Below, piece by piece: positions 10,326-21,129 of a stretch of DNA of 64,000 nucleotides. The position numbers were made by a program, and so were the translations under genes. The notes beneath the pieces are model-generated. The model was given only the letters and a program-made list of their open reading frames with translations. It did not search any database and was not told the DNA's origin. Position 1 is the stretch's first letter; the number at the start of each line of letters is the position of its first letter. The DNA comes from Chionoecetes opilio (Eukaryota; Arthropoda; Malacostraca; Decapoda; Majidae), in the NCBI GenBank assembly GCA_016584305.1, contig JACEEZ010009539.1, positions 285,001 through 349,000 on the forward strand, in the 5' to 3' direction.

Positions 10326-11655
10326 GAAATTTTACTAATTGGGTGTAAGTGGCAGCTATTAATCATTCAATTCATATATAATTATTCGCGCTGGCTAAAA
10401 CGGTAAAATTATAATCCTTTCCCGCCCTTATTAGTGTTTTTTTTTCTCCAGACCTTCACAAATCCCTTCAGATACCTCTAAAAAAAGTCCTAAATGACCC
10501 CCCGAAAAATTACTATCCTAACCTCATTATAACCTTATCTAACCCTACCAATAACCTCCTAGCGAGACCATATGGGCAGAAAGAAATATAATTTTACCAG
10601 TTCAGGTTATATTGAGGTTATAAGTTTGTAATTTGTTGTGTGGGGACGCGCCAGGAGGTTATTAGTGAGCATACGTCTCCAGTCTTCAGATATTTACCTT
10701 GGGGAGGCATGATATTTGTTTATATTCTAACTGCATTATGATTGGCTAACAATTTCAAAAGTTGATGAAATATTTCCTCTGATTGGACAAGCGACAGTCA
10801 GCTGAGTTCCATTCCTCATGGTCGGAACGGAACGGACCGAGCTTGAAGATCGCATCATCGTGAGCTAAGAACATTCGGACGATCCTTTGAAAATACATTT
10901 TTGTGGTGTTCGTAGCCCAAGCTCTAAGATGGCCGCTATGAACACTCTAAGATGATCTTAGAGGCGGAAAGTTACGAGCGTTCGAACATCTATCCCCTGG
11001 CCTGCAGGTCTGCCCGTGTGAAGCGGTGTAACGAGGAGCGCACGTGCCGTTTCATGCATTCCCACACCTGCTCAATGGCGTTGAGCTCAGGATGACAGGG
11101 TGGTAGGAGGACGACCGTGGCTCGTGTCCCCACGCGTGGATATGTTGTCAACCGTTTATTGTGGCTTTGACTTGTTCAGCTTGCAGATGAGCAGCAGCTC
11201 AGGCCGTCTGGCGTCAGGTGGAAAGGGTAGCCTGCGGTTCTCCAGCCATTTAATGAGATCCGCTTTCTTGATTCCTATGCGTTCTAATACGTTCTTACAG
11301 CCACGCAGACAATGACGTATCATGCTAGCTATAATTGTCACCGCTGTAGCCAAAGCCATATACTGCTAAACGAAACTACTAAACTGCCGCTGCTAGGTGG
11401 GGCGGAGCCTACTGACTGACGTCACAGCAACGTCACGGTAGCCTCGTGTCGGTTGCCAGTTTGTTCACCCAAGAAGTTAACGTTATAGTCAAAGAGAGAG
11501 GTGCCATAATTATGCACTTTTTGTTAATAAACCACATTGAGAATATTAGCGGAAGGTCTGAAACCATCTTTGCCAAAATATGACACTAATCTAACAATTT
11601 GTTACATAGTTATTCCCGAAAAACGATGTAACACGGCCTCTGAAACGCATAGTAG

Positions 11656-12546
11656 TTTCAGGTTAGAAAACGGCCAAGGAACTCAAGTACTCTCGCCGAT
11701 GTAAATGACCAGTCCTATGCGAACTCGGCACGAAATATCGTAAAACCCTGTATGTTCAATGCGCACATCATCCGAAATAAATTTTTAGACCTTGAAGCCC
11801 TTGTTGCGACTGAAGATTATCATTTCATTGGTGTATCATAATCCTGGCTGAACACTACAAATATACACTTTTTAACTGAACATAATTTACCCGGTTACAT
11901 TGTTAAATTGCAAAAGGGCGAATATAACAGGCAGAGGAGTATCACTATACATAAAAGCCAGTCTACATGCTATGGTCATAGAATGCGAGAGGATTGATAA
12001 TATGGATGATCAAATTTGGAGCTAAATATATGTTTGAAAAAAATGTAATCGGATTAATTTATAGACAATATTAACACTGATAGTTACTATGCGATCAGTT
12101 AATTGATATGTGAAATGCGTTTCATTGCGTCTTCTTTGGTGATTTCAGTCTAGCCGATACTTTAGCGGGAGCGATACTTCCTAGGGGAGCCCGCTAAACT
12201 CTCACTCGGGTCACGACTTCTACAGCGATTTATAAGGAAGATCCATAATTCAGCATGTTTATAAACTCACGAGAGGCGACACATCTTTAAAAGATCTAGT
12301 CTTTTCATCAAATGCCGATAAAGTAAAAAATGGGAATATTGGTCTTAATTTGACACTAGCGACCATATAATTGTGTCCTTTGATATAAATCTCAATATAT
12401 ACAGGGAAAGCGTTAGCGATGACCAAATTTTCATGTATAGAAAAGGTAAATTTGAAAGACTAAGGTCGATTTTATCCGAACAATATTGGGGCGTATTATC
12501 AAATGAAGTAGGTATAGACGAATCATGAGGGATATTTAACAATACC
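11656..12546 (+). pseudogene. LINE endonuclease (EEP) region
   Basis: Plus-strand reading in shifting frames gives SYANSARNIVKPCM and KFLDLEALVATEDYHFIGVS, the usual start of a CR1/Jockey-type apurinic-like endonuclease. Later come a decayed central part and KLTREATSLKDLVFSSNADK, the 'PTRGDHILDLVLS' region. Many stops and frameshifts show it is inactive. The TTAA element at 12551 cuts it just before the linker to RT. Confidence 0.7.
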
Positions 12547-13770
12547 TTAAGGGGGTGTAGTCAGGTCTATAGGTGAAGGTGACATCAGGTTTCTTTCAAT
12601 TTAACTGGTGAACCTATGTATATTTACCATTTCCAATAGAGTATAATTCCACCAGAAATTATTTCATTTGAATGTGTATATCCAGTGTAATGAATATTAT
12701 CAGTAAAATAAAGGAAATCTTACAAAAAAACATGACATTGACCATAGCTCACCATATCATTCAGTTATGTGCAAAATTAGAGATTTGTACCTTGGTAACA
12801 ACTTGGTTAAGATCATTTTCATCCATCTCTCATCTTGTATTTATTATATTTTTTTATTTTCAAACACTGAAAAAAATCATATAAAATTGTGGAAGAAAAA
12901 TAATGCGAAATTATCACTCACAGCTATCTTATATTTTCTCTAATGAAAATAGTTATTTTTTCTAATGAAAATAAAGTGCAAGGTTTTATCTTCAAAAAGA
13001 AAAAAAAAACTACTAAAATCGATCAAATATAAATGGAAATATGGCTAATGCAAACAGAAAAACTTTGACATTTAAACTTTACGCGCCACCATTTTTTAAA
13101 GCCCCCGGCCTCAGTCCCCACCAGCGTCCTTGGCTTGTTTACGCTTTCTCTTGCACCCATCCTGCTCCCGTATTCTGTCTTATCGTTCGAGGGCTAACTG
13201 TTGTAGACGTGTGCGCGATTCTCCAAGTAAAGCCCCCTTCACACATTCCATAATGGAACCACGAACGCGCCAACAATGCAATGCGCAGCGCTGTCACGGT
13301 CCTGGGGGCACATTCAGAGACGCTAGCGTCCATGCTTAACAACTTAACAACTGTCATCAGCTGTTTTGGTATTATGCGGGGAGATTGATGACGTCACAGT
13401 GGACGTTAACACACTAAAACAAGGCAACTGCCTATAGGGTGGTGTTAAGGAAGCTACGTACATTAAAATACTCATAAATTGAGTATATATATAATGTTTT
13501 CTGACTCATGAACTGAACAGGGCAAGTACACAAACGAAATAAGGCCATATAACAAACCCAGGCGCTTGTGGTGATGGGCCAAGAGTAAAGAGTGGTGAGC
13601 GCGGCATTTCGACCCGCCGGGCCGGGTAGCGATGCCAGACAGCACCACGCATGGCTCAGTGTGGCGGTTAGCAAACATTCCTCCTCTTCCTCTTCCTCCT
13701 TCCTCTTCCCCTTTATTCTTCTCTTCTTTCTCTTCCCTCCTATTCTTCTTCCTCTACCTAATTCCTCCTC

Positions 13771-14030
13771 CTTCATCACCACTACTACTACTACTACTAC
13801 TGCTACTATTATTGCTGCTACTACTACAACTACTATTACTGCTATTACTGCTGCTACTACTACAACTACTACTGATATACTGCTGTTGTAACTACTACCA
13901 GTACACCAAACTGCTATAAGAAAAGGTTAGGAGGAGGAAGAGGAGAAGGAGAAGCTAGGAGGTGGAGGCGGAGGAGGAGGAGGAGGAGGAGGTGAAGAGG
14001 AGGAGGAGGAGGAGGAGGAAGAAGGGTGGA
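13771..14030. repeat. (ACT)n-type and (GGA)n tracts
   Basis: Imperfect CTA/ACT/TGC trinucleotides cover 13771-13903 and GAGGAG repeats 13930-14028. Between 13680 and 13770 the plus strand is nearly pure pyrimidine. A second C-rich pyrimidine tract covers 14555-14900. Confidence 0.9.
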
Positions 14031-14319
14031 GCATCAGAGCTAATTTTGCTGTGGATGATAAATTTGTAAACACAGCTGAGAGCGTGGAAGCCTTGTGATT
14101 GGCTGAAACTTTTTGAGAAATACTATGTGATTCGCTGGCGCGGCTGTGACGTCATTGTAGTCGTTCAGCCAATCAGCTATCGGTGCCGATAGCAACCATG
14201 TGCCGCCACTGCCATGTCTCGTACCGGAATACCCACTAGCGCCGGGGTGTAGAAATAGAGGGATGTTTTGGAGCGAACAACCGTGGCCTTTAACTCTCTC
14301 AGAATGTCTGCCCTGGTTA

Positions 14320-15200
14320 TGGGTCCATCGTGACCGATCGTGACGCTCGTGATGCGCTCTGCCGAGGCCACGAAAAGTTAGTGCGTGCACTAAAAAAATC
14401 GGGAAGCTCCCCGAATTTTGTACCCAACACAGCGCTATCGTAAGTCTATCGTGACGCTATCGTTATCTATGTAGCAGCTTCGTGACACTATCGTGATCGT
14501 CGTATGTCTATCGTGACGATAATAAAGCGTTACGCGCGCCATCATCTCTAACTTCCCCCCCTTTTTTGCACCAACTTCCGGCTTCTCCCCCCTTTCTCAT
14601 TCACCTCCACTCTCCCCCCGACTCCCTACCCCCCTACTCCCTCACAACGTGGTGACACCACCCTCCCCCTACTCTCTACCCCCTACTCCCATGACCACGT
14701 GGTGACACCCCCACACCGCTTTTAACCACTCACATCACCAACAACGCCTTCTATATCCCCAACTCCCCTCCCCCCCGTTTCCACACCAACACCAACACCT
14801 TTATTACAACTCCCCTCCCCCGTTTCCCCCCCTTCTCCATCACCAACTCCCACCCCTGTTTCTCCCACCTTTATCTCTACCCCCCTTCCTTCTCCATCAC
14901 CATGGCAACACCCACCCACGTGTCAGGCATGTTGCTAGCTAGCTCTTGACGCTATAGTGGTACTTTCATGGCACCGTCATAGCACTGTCGTGGTTATGGT
15001 AGCTCTATCGTGACGACAAAATGACCGTTGATTTTCCATTCGTGACCTAGTCTTACAGCTGTCATGACTCCATCGTGACCATCTTACGACCATCATGACA
15101 CATACGTACAGGCAGCGTGACATTGTTGTGAGGCTATCGTGGTCTGCGTTTATCGTGGAAATTTCACGATAGCGTCAATACTCAAATTGGTGGCGCTATC
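14320..15200. repeat. Dispersed TCGTGAC/CTATCGTG motifs
   Basis: About ten TCGTGA cores plus several TATCGTGG lie in two clusters (14325-14525 and 14985-15210) in the right half of the Harbinger-like element. The TIR itself contains AACCACGA. Such asymmetric subterminal repeats are often transposase binding sites; that role is inferred. Confidence 0.6.
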
Positions 15201-15397
15201 GTGGTTCGATTATGGAATGTGTGAAGGGAGCTTAAGGGGAGAACAAATCCTTCCTGTTACCCAGTGTTATAACCAATGACTTTATCAATAAATTTTCCTC
15301 CTTCAGCCTTCTCTTCTTCCATTTACGGGCATTCTCTGGACTCTTTCTCATCTTTTTTACCCCAACCATGTTGACAGCAAGCCTTGCTACGAGCCAG

Positions 15398-15575
15398 ATA
15401 AGATAAGATTTTCATTCTATCTAGACACTTTGCAAGTACCAACTACAAGGTTATTGACTATACAAAGCGCCGCCACGTCAACACGAACTAGGCGGACTCG
15501 AACCGCTGACCGAATGCATAGGGACGCTGCACATTGCGAGGTCACGTCTCTACCAACCTTGCCACCCTGACGGGC
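15398..15575 (-). mobile_element. tRNA-derived SINE with 13-bp TSD
   Basis: tgctacgagccag at 15385-15397 is repeated exactly at 15576-15588. On the minus strand the unit starts gcccgtcagggtggc, has an A-box-like tggcaaggttggtagag and a B box ggttcgagtcc, and ends in CTTAT units. Length is 178 bp. It is inserted in the TTAA element, so it is younger than that element. Confidence 0.9.
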
Positions 15576-16017
15576 TGCTACGAGCCAGGAATAAGCGTTA
15601 TTACGAGAGTAGCATGTCAGGGAGGGAGGGACCAGGGAGCGACGTCCTCGCTCCTTGAAGGTTTTGGATCCAGTGAGAGGGTGTCGTGACGTATTCCACT
15701 ATTAGCTGCTGTGAGAAGTTGTCAGAAGCATCCAGGAACCTAATTCATTGCAAGAGAAACAAAATCGCTATTGAAAATTTACGGTTATTACACGATGTAA
15801 TAGGTTATGTATGCACATGGGGGTTGCCAAAGTTTGCCAAAATCTTATCTAATATATTCTAAGAAAAATATATAGAAAACAGATACAGTCGTAAGACTTT
15901 GTAGGAGTGTTGCCACCATCACAGACATATCTTTAAAATATTTTCTCAGATTTTCGCCAATGTACATGAAATCTTAATGTCAATGTGAATTAAATATCTC
16001 TGACTACACCCCCTTAA

Positions 16018-17505
16018 TAATGCTGTAAAGTTTTGTGTTAAAGTCAGTTCATTTAAAGACGTTCAAGTAATAATAATGAATAAACCCAAGTGGTAGAAAA
16101 GCCAAATTGAATCTGGCACATTATAGAGAAAACGGGCCTACCGTAAATGATTGCAATCATAACATTGATTGCAATCTTAAAACAAAATTTATATAATACG
16201 CAGAGCTAGCAAGACTACTTTGTTATATGAAAAAGTTGATAAAGAAAAGTAAGAAAAATTTTGAATTATATATTGCAGATATCACTAAATCGAACACCAA
16301 ATAATTTTTCAGTTACGTGCGTAAGAACAAAGTTATCACACGAATATAGGTACTTTTTGCCTTGAAAACTGCATATATAGTTTATATACTAATGATGAAA
16401 TCTAAATGGCTGAAGTATTGAATTATTGCATTGCTTTTGTTCTTACATTTGAACATGTAAAATAAAAAAGTGGGGTACAATCAAAGTAATGTAATTTCAT
16501 TTAGCCATTCCGAATTTCTTGAGTACACAGTAATTAAAGATATATATAAAATCAGTGTAACACATTTACTGGAACACTGTACTGCACCGCGAGTTTTAAA
16601 ATAAGCGAAGAATCATATATGTAAGCATATAATAGCATCAATAAGCATATATAATAAGCTTTCAATAAACTTTAAAACATTCTTAAAATCTGCATGGTAA
16701 AGTTCCATGCGAGTGAAAACTTCGAAATGTAACTCCAATACAGAAGAAAAGTAATTTGACACAACAAAGCATCGACAGACCAATCAGCCTTACATCCGTA
16801 GTGTGTAAATTAAAAGAAACAACACTAGGTGGCAAATTTCTTAGCAGAAAATTATATGATTAAAAACTCCCAGCAAAGATTTTGAAATAAACACTCGTGC
16901 CTAAGAAACTTGCTAGACTTGTCTGTGACGTATACAGCTCGTTTTAAGAGACGAAAACAGTATATGTATTTTTGTTGATTTTCTAAATGCATTTGACAAA
17001 GTCCCTCATAAGCGGTACTTAAGAAATTAAAGTCGCATGGCATAACTGGAAATATTTCAAAGTTATTGAAGACTGGGTTTCTGAGAGAAGGCAGCGTGTC
17101 GTAATTATTGGAAAAGTCTGTAGCTGGCGAGACGTTATAAGCGGTGTACCACAGGGATATGTGCTTGGTCATATAATTTTCTAAATCTATGTAAACGATA
17201 TTGACGAAGTCTTCACCTGTAATATATAAAAGTTTAAGGACGATATGAAAATAACCTATATAGTAATCACAACTGCTGATGAGATGCAATTGTAATCCGA
17301 CCTTGAACGCATAGTTAGTTTGGCAAACAAGTGGCAGATGAAATATAATACCGATAAGTGTAAAGCTTTGCGTTATGAAATAATAACGATCGAATTAACT
17401 ACTCAATGAACTGACATGAACTTTTCAATGTTACCGAAAATAAAGACTTGCGAATAATTGAAAGCAGTGACCTCAAGCCTAGTAAACATCGTTCAGAAGT
17501 TGCTA
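16018..17505 (+). pseudogene. LINE reverse transcriptase, fingers and palm (decayed)
   Basis: In shifting frames the plus strand gives SCLRNLLDLS (about 16895), AVLKKLKSHGITGN (17010-17050, normally after the FDKVPH motif-A block) and a motif-B remnant near 17140-17165 (vsgvpqg-type). KWQMKYNTDKCK (17330-17365) comes next, then DLKPSKHRSEVAK up to the TA insertion site at 17504. The block order matches CR1-like polymerases. There are at least a dozen stops and shifts. Confidence 0.75.
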
Positions 17506-18160
17506 AAGTAATCGTCCAGATTAAATTTCCTTCCTGATTTAATGCAGTCAAAATATAGCCATTATCGGATATATCAACAATTTGTTGTCACTATTTGCAT
17601 CCAGTCACCCGTTTTTAAATAATCCGCAATCAAAATCTGTAAATTCCCCGAGTTTCCAAAACGTTCTTGACGACTAGCAGACGACGCACCATGGCTCGGT
17701 GATGTCATCCGAGGCGGCCTCCCCCCCGCGGTAATACAAATACACGTAAACTCAGAAATATATATAGAACTTGAAGAATTTTGGGTGTTTGATGGATTTT
17801 TTTTGCGAAATGGTATATACAGTACATGCATCCTTTATGAGTGCAGCAAGAACGCTGTGCTTTTCCAGAGAAGAGCTTAGCACCCATTTCCGACCTATAC
17901 GGCCACAATAAATGTGTGGAGAATGTTTGTGCGCCGGGGAGAGGCAAGTTGTGTGATACAGTTTGTCGGCCTCGTGGGGCGTCATCAGCAAGTTCAGCGC
18001 GGCGGCTAGAACCGGGCTGATTTTTTTGCCGCGCTTTTTACAAAAGTCGTGTTTTTACGGAAATAAGGCGAGGAAATTAATTATTTTTTTGCGGATTAGG
18101 TGTTTTGAATGAACATTCAACATACATATGCAAAGGAAAAGTGGGTCTGGACGATTACTT
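17506..18160. mobile_element. TA-target TIR element (655 bp), non-autonomous
   Basis: TA at 17504-17505 and 18161-18162 flanks perfect 15-bp inverted ends, AAGTAATCGTCCAGA and its complement (18146-18160), with weaker similarity further in. Excision restores the LINE codons VAKRANK without a shift. The TA duplication suggests the Tc1/mariner/pogo group. Interior frames (for example 17574-17831 and 17752-17991 minus) match no transposase that I know. Confidence 0.85.
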
Positions 18161-18162
18161 TA

Positions 18163-18445
18163 AGAGGGCAAACAAATTATCCGGTTTCATAAGGAAGACT
18201 TAATGTATAAATCTTAAAAAAGTCATTCATACACTTTTTACTGCGATAGTGCGTCCTCACCTAGAATATTGCGTTAATTTATGGTCACCTTCCTAGAAAA
18301 AAGACATGGAAAAACTAGAGAGAGTACAAATAAAACTTACTAAAATTATTATTCCGCGCCTGCGAAACAAGCCATACGAAGCGCGACTGAAGGAACTTAA
18401 CTTGTACAGTTTGTCAAAACGTAGGTTGCGAGGAGACTTAGATAT
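18163..18445 (+). pseudogene. LINE RT thumb and C-terminal part
   Basis: Reads RANKLSGFIRK (18165-18200), then HLEYCVNLWSP near 18260-18295. From 18306 it reads EKLERVQIKLTKIIIPRL and RLKELNLYSLSKRRLRGDLD. These are the CR1-type 'VRPHLEY', 'RVQRRxTK' and 'RRLRGDLI' blocks. It ends in a trinucleotide repeat. Confidence 0.85.
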
Positions 18446-18477
18446 GTCCCATCGTCGTCGTAATCATTATCATTACT

Positions 18478-18478
18478 A

Positions 18479-18515
<37 letters not shown>

Positions 18516-18568
18516 GCTGCTACTACTCCTACCACAACTTCAACTACTATTACTATTACTATTACTTC

Positions 18569-18601
<33 letters not shown>

Positions 18602-18625
18602 TTCTTCTGCTACCACTACTACTTG
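18478..18625. repeat. (ACT)n trinucleotide tract
   Basis: ACT/ATT/ACC units run for about 150 bases. Poly-T and poly-V frames on the two strands are artefacts. The stretch 18630-19130 holds nothing that I can assign. Confidence 0.95.
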
Positions 18626-19156
18626 CACTATTAATGATACTGCCACTAATGTTAATGATAATAATACTACAGTAATGCTAGGTTTTTCAATACAAATATT
18701 TATTAGGGTAAGACCAGAATTTAAGAAATATTGAGGAACTGAGACACTACTATGCATGTTCATTTATACACATATTTTTACCGTATCGAATGACAGTAAG
18801 AATGCCGAAACGGGTGAGTCAATATCCCCCACTCCTTCATCCCCGACTCCAGTTCCTCCCCCACTTCGTCCCACACACCCACACAAAAATTTGGCGTCGA
18901 ATCAAATTTACGTTAAATTCCTTTGGCTTCTAGTTTCCTTTAACTAGTTTCATGCAAGCCCCTTAATATCAACCCCTTTTTAAGTAGCGACGTGATACCT
19001 GAAGTTCTTATATATTATAATCCCCATTTCCGATGTAATAAAGTAATGACGCGCTCAAATTTATTCTGAAGATATTGAACACGGAAGACTACGGTCTTGG
19101 GTAGTGACTTAATTGTTGAATTTATAGTTATCACAGCGCCACATATATAAAACTGT

Positions 19157-19457
19157 CGCCTCCGTGGTGCATGGCTAGCGTGCCTGGCTACGAATCTGCG
19201 GGTCCTGGTTCGATCCCGGGCCAGGGCAAGTCGGTGATCAGCCTACCCAGCTGTTCTTCCTTCCTTTCGGGGTAGATAAATGGGTACCTGGGGTAACCTA
19301 GGGAAGGTAACTGTGGTAACCCGGGAGTCACACTAGCCCTGTGTCCCGGAGAAACGGGTCCTCACCCACCACAGACTCTAAGGGCTAATGCCACGGAAAT
19401 GAGCACCGAATGCCACGCGCAGCATAGCGTATGCTCCCATCTCTACCTTACCTTATT
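19157..19457 (+). mobile_element. tRNA-derived SINE
   Basis: The head gcctccgtggtgcatggc has an A-box pattern and ggttcgatcccgg is a B box. The body follows for about 230 bases and the 3' end is (TTACC)n-like. The octamer gcgccaca occurs on both sides (19136-19143 and 19458-19465) and may be part of a target duplication. It is a different family from the SINEs at 15398 and 37110. Confidence 0.85.
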
Positions 19458-19465
19458 GCGCCACA

Positions 19466-20625
19466 AAAGAAAAATGTAATCATCGTCGATTTTTTATTTA
19501 GAATACGCAGACGACTGCGAGTCATTCACCGACACGGATTTGGTTTATAAGTAACATATAACTATTAGAGAGATCATTATTTTCTACCGCCTTCATTCTA
19601 GCTCTATCTTCTCTCGATATAGATACAAGATGTTCCGCTATGTGAATACTAGTATTCCCAATGTAATAGGCAGTGGACCAGGTGTTATTATGAGTGGAGA
19701 AAGTTCCTCCCATTACTCAGTTAACTATCTACATGTAATCTCAGTCTAACTTCATCCTGTCTCACTACGTAGTGTGACGAGAATCTCCTTGTGATCAGGC
19801 GCCGCCACTAGTCGCCACCCTCCGTCAAACACACCACATATTTCATAACACACCCATAATACACATAAACACATATACAACATAAAACACAAAATACATA
19901 TATAAAACACAAACACATACACATTTTTTTCCCTCAGTATTGTTCGATTAGGATGTGCATTAGTGTCTTCATGCCTTGGAGAGGTTTTAAGGGAGACTCA
20001 AATATAGGTCCTTCCATATACGCATGTACTCCAAATTTGTTAGCTGACTATAATGTTTGATCCAGTGTTAAGCATGTGTATATATGTCGTGTATCTAGTT
20101 CACCATGAATCCTTGTGACCTTCCAGGACTGCGATATGGGGTGTAGTAAACGTATCCTCTCTCTAGAAACCATGTGTCCAGTTGCGGCTTTGGACAGTGA
20201 AAAATGGGAACACGGTGTTAATTCCTAGTTATGTGCTTCCAAGTGTGTTATGCTTCCTTGTGAGGATGGTGTGCCCATTAGTGGTTACCAGTATCAAACT
20301 TATTTCTTCACCTATCTTGATGTAAAGTCTCCCCAATATTTAATCTCAGTATTCAACCTAAATCTTGATCATATTTAGATCATTTCCTCTCGTGAACTTC
20401 TAACAAATAATCAACCTTGAAATAACAGTTGTAATAAAAAATGCCTGCAAGGTGTGCTCAAAAATAAAAATTTCACACACGTCCTCCTAAGAATCATTTC
20501 GGCAATACAGGTTAGATCAACGCTACTATTAAATTAATCAACAGTGGTTCCTCTAGTAATTAATCAATTACCCTCCATAATTCAATCATCTTGTTCACGT
20601 GAATAATTTTTTTGGTTTAATTATG
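19466..20625. other. Unassigned AT-rich sequence
   Basis: There is no credible ORF, inverted ends or tandem array in this 1.1-kb stretch, apart from short CACATA-type runs near 19850-19925. Confidence 0.5.
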
Positions 20626-20805
20626 TCTTAAAGCAGTGGTTCTTAACCTTCTCAGAGGCGCCGAACCCTAACGAAAACTTCCGCACACTAGCCGAGCCCC
20701 TCAAATATGGGACGGAAAAACAAGATTAATACAAAGATTTAATATAAATTGCTTCAAAATTCAAGAGTATATTTAGATTATATGAAGGAAGGAAGGACTC
20801 GGCAG

Positions 20806-21087
20806 CAGTGACGTATATAGGTCCTTCGAAAGAGGAGGGGGGCACCGGGGTGAATCCAGGATTGTTTTAAGGGAGGGGGATGGAGCGGAGCGAACCTCTA
20901 CAGCTGTTGGGTCTGAGGAGGGAGTTAGGAATTTTTTGAAAATCCAGCATTTTTAGGGGCATTGTAAGACCTCATAAGGGATATATTGCACTAATCTGAT
21001 AATCAAAGGGTAAACAATTTTTGTCTCTGTGGAACAAAAGGAGGGGCCACGGCCGAGTTTCCCCCATACCCCCTATATACGAGTCTG
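20806..21087. mobile_element. hAT-type MITE (282 bp)
   Basis: The ends are CAGTGACGTATATAGG and, reverse-complemented, CAGACTCGTATATAGG. They are flanked by ctcggcag (20798-20805) and ctcggaag (21088-21095). No coding capacity. Confidence 0.8.
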
Positions 21088-21129
21088 CTCGGAAGGAAGA
21101 GAAGCGTGCGAACACACACACACACATAC

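Larger units (their letters stand above)
8018..10995. mobile_element. Unassigned DNA transposon, 5-bp TSD (CCTGG)
   Basis: CCTGG occurs at 8013-8017 and 10996-11000. The ends are GGCCGGATGTTCGAACG on the left and, reverse-complemented, GGATAGATGTTCGAACG on the right, followed by a shared cgtaac and gatgatcttagag-type subterminal block. Removing the element and one CCTGG restores the surrounding transposase frame (codons for LQARLEE), which fixes the boundaries. I find no transposase inside. The 2978-bp interior holds a 131-bp tandem repeat, TTAGG-like pentamers and a nested MITE-like unit. A 5-bp duplication is known in Transib and some hAT elements, but the termini match neither well enough to assign. 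Confidence 0.8.
7767..11359 (-). pseudogene. IS630/Tc1-type (DDE_3-like) transposase remnant
   Basis: Read 5' to 3' on the minus strand, residues from 11359 include IKKADLIKWLENRRLPFPPD, a domain just before the last catalytic residue in this transposase group. A frameshift near 11115 leads to the block LLPPCHPELNAIEQVWE (11000-11105), the LPPYHxxLNPIE motif holding the third acidic residue. After DLQA the frame is cut by the 8018-10995 insertion and resumes at 8012 with RLEEGRLYATEKVWVAAVRR. It ends in an acidic tail with the stop at 7767-7769. The N-terminal half with the first two catalytic aspartates is absent. A 30-bp hairpin sits in the C-terminal region. Confidence 0.75.
13231..15232. 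mobile_element. Harbinger-like non-autonomous element (TAA TSD)
   Basis: TAA at 13228-13230 and 15233-15235 flanks inverted ends AGCCCCCTTCACACATTCC and AGCTCCCTTCACACATTCC. Similarity continues for about 40 bases (aaccacga then gcgcca). A 3-bp TWA duplication fits PIF/Harbinger. No transposase is recognised: frames at 14040-14390 have no known motif. The interior is dominated by trinucleotide, GGA and pyrimidine-rich tracts and by TCGTGAC motifs near the right end. Confidence 0.75.
12551..16013. mobile_element. TTAA-flanked DNA transposon (piggyBac/Kolobok target type)
   Basis: TTAA at 12547-12550 and 16014-16017 brackets perfect 14-bp inverted ends, GGGGGTGTAGTCAG at 12551-12564 and its complement at 16000-16013. 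Excision with one TTAA rejoins the LINE coding region. TTAA is the target of the piggyBac and Kolobok superfamilies. No transposase is recognisable in 12565-13230 or 15600-15999, so it is non-autonomous or gutted. It contains a Harbinger-like element and a SINE. Confidence 0.85.

Noticed and set aside
13592..13919. Proline/serine/threonine-rich frames
   Set aside because: Produced by pyrimidine-rich and trinucleotide tracts.
17574..17991. Overlapping minus-strand frames as a transposase in the 17506-18160 element
   Set aside because: None has a DDE, helix-turn-helix or other transposase motif, and the frames overlap each other.
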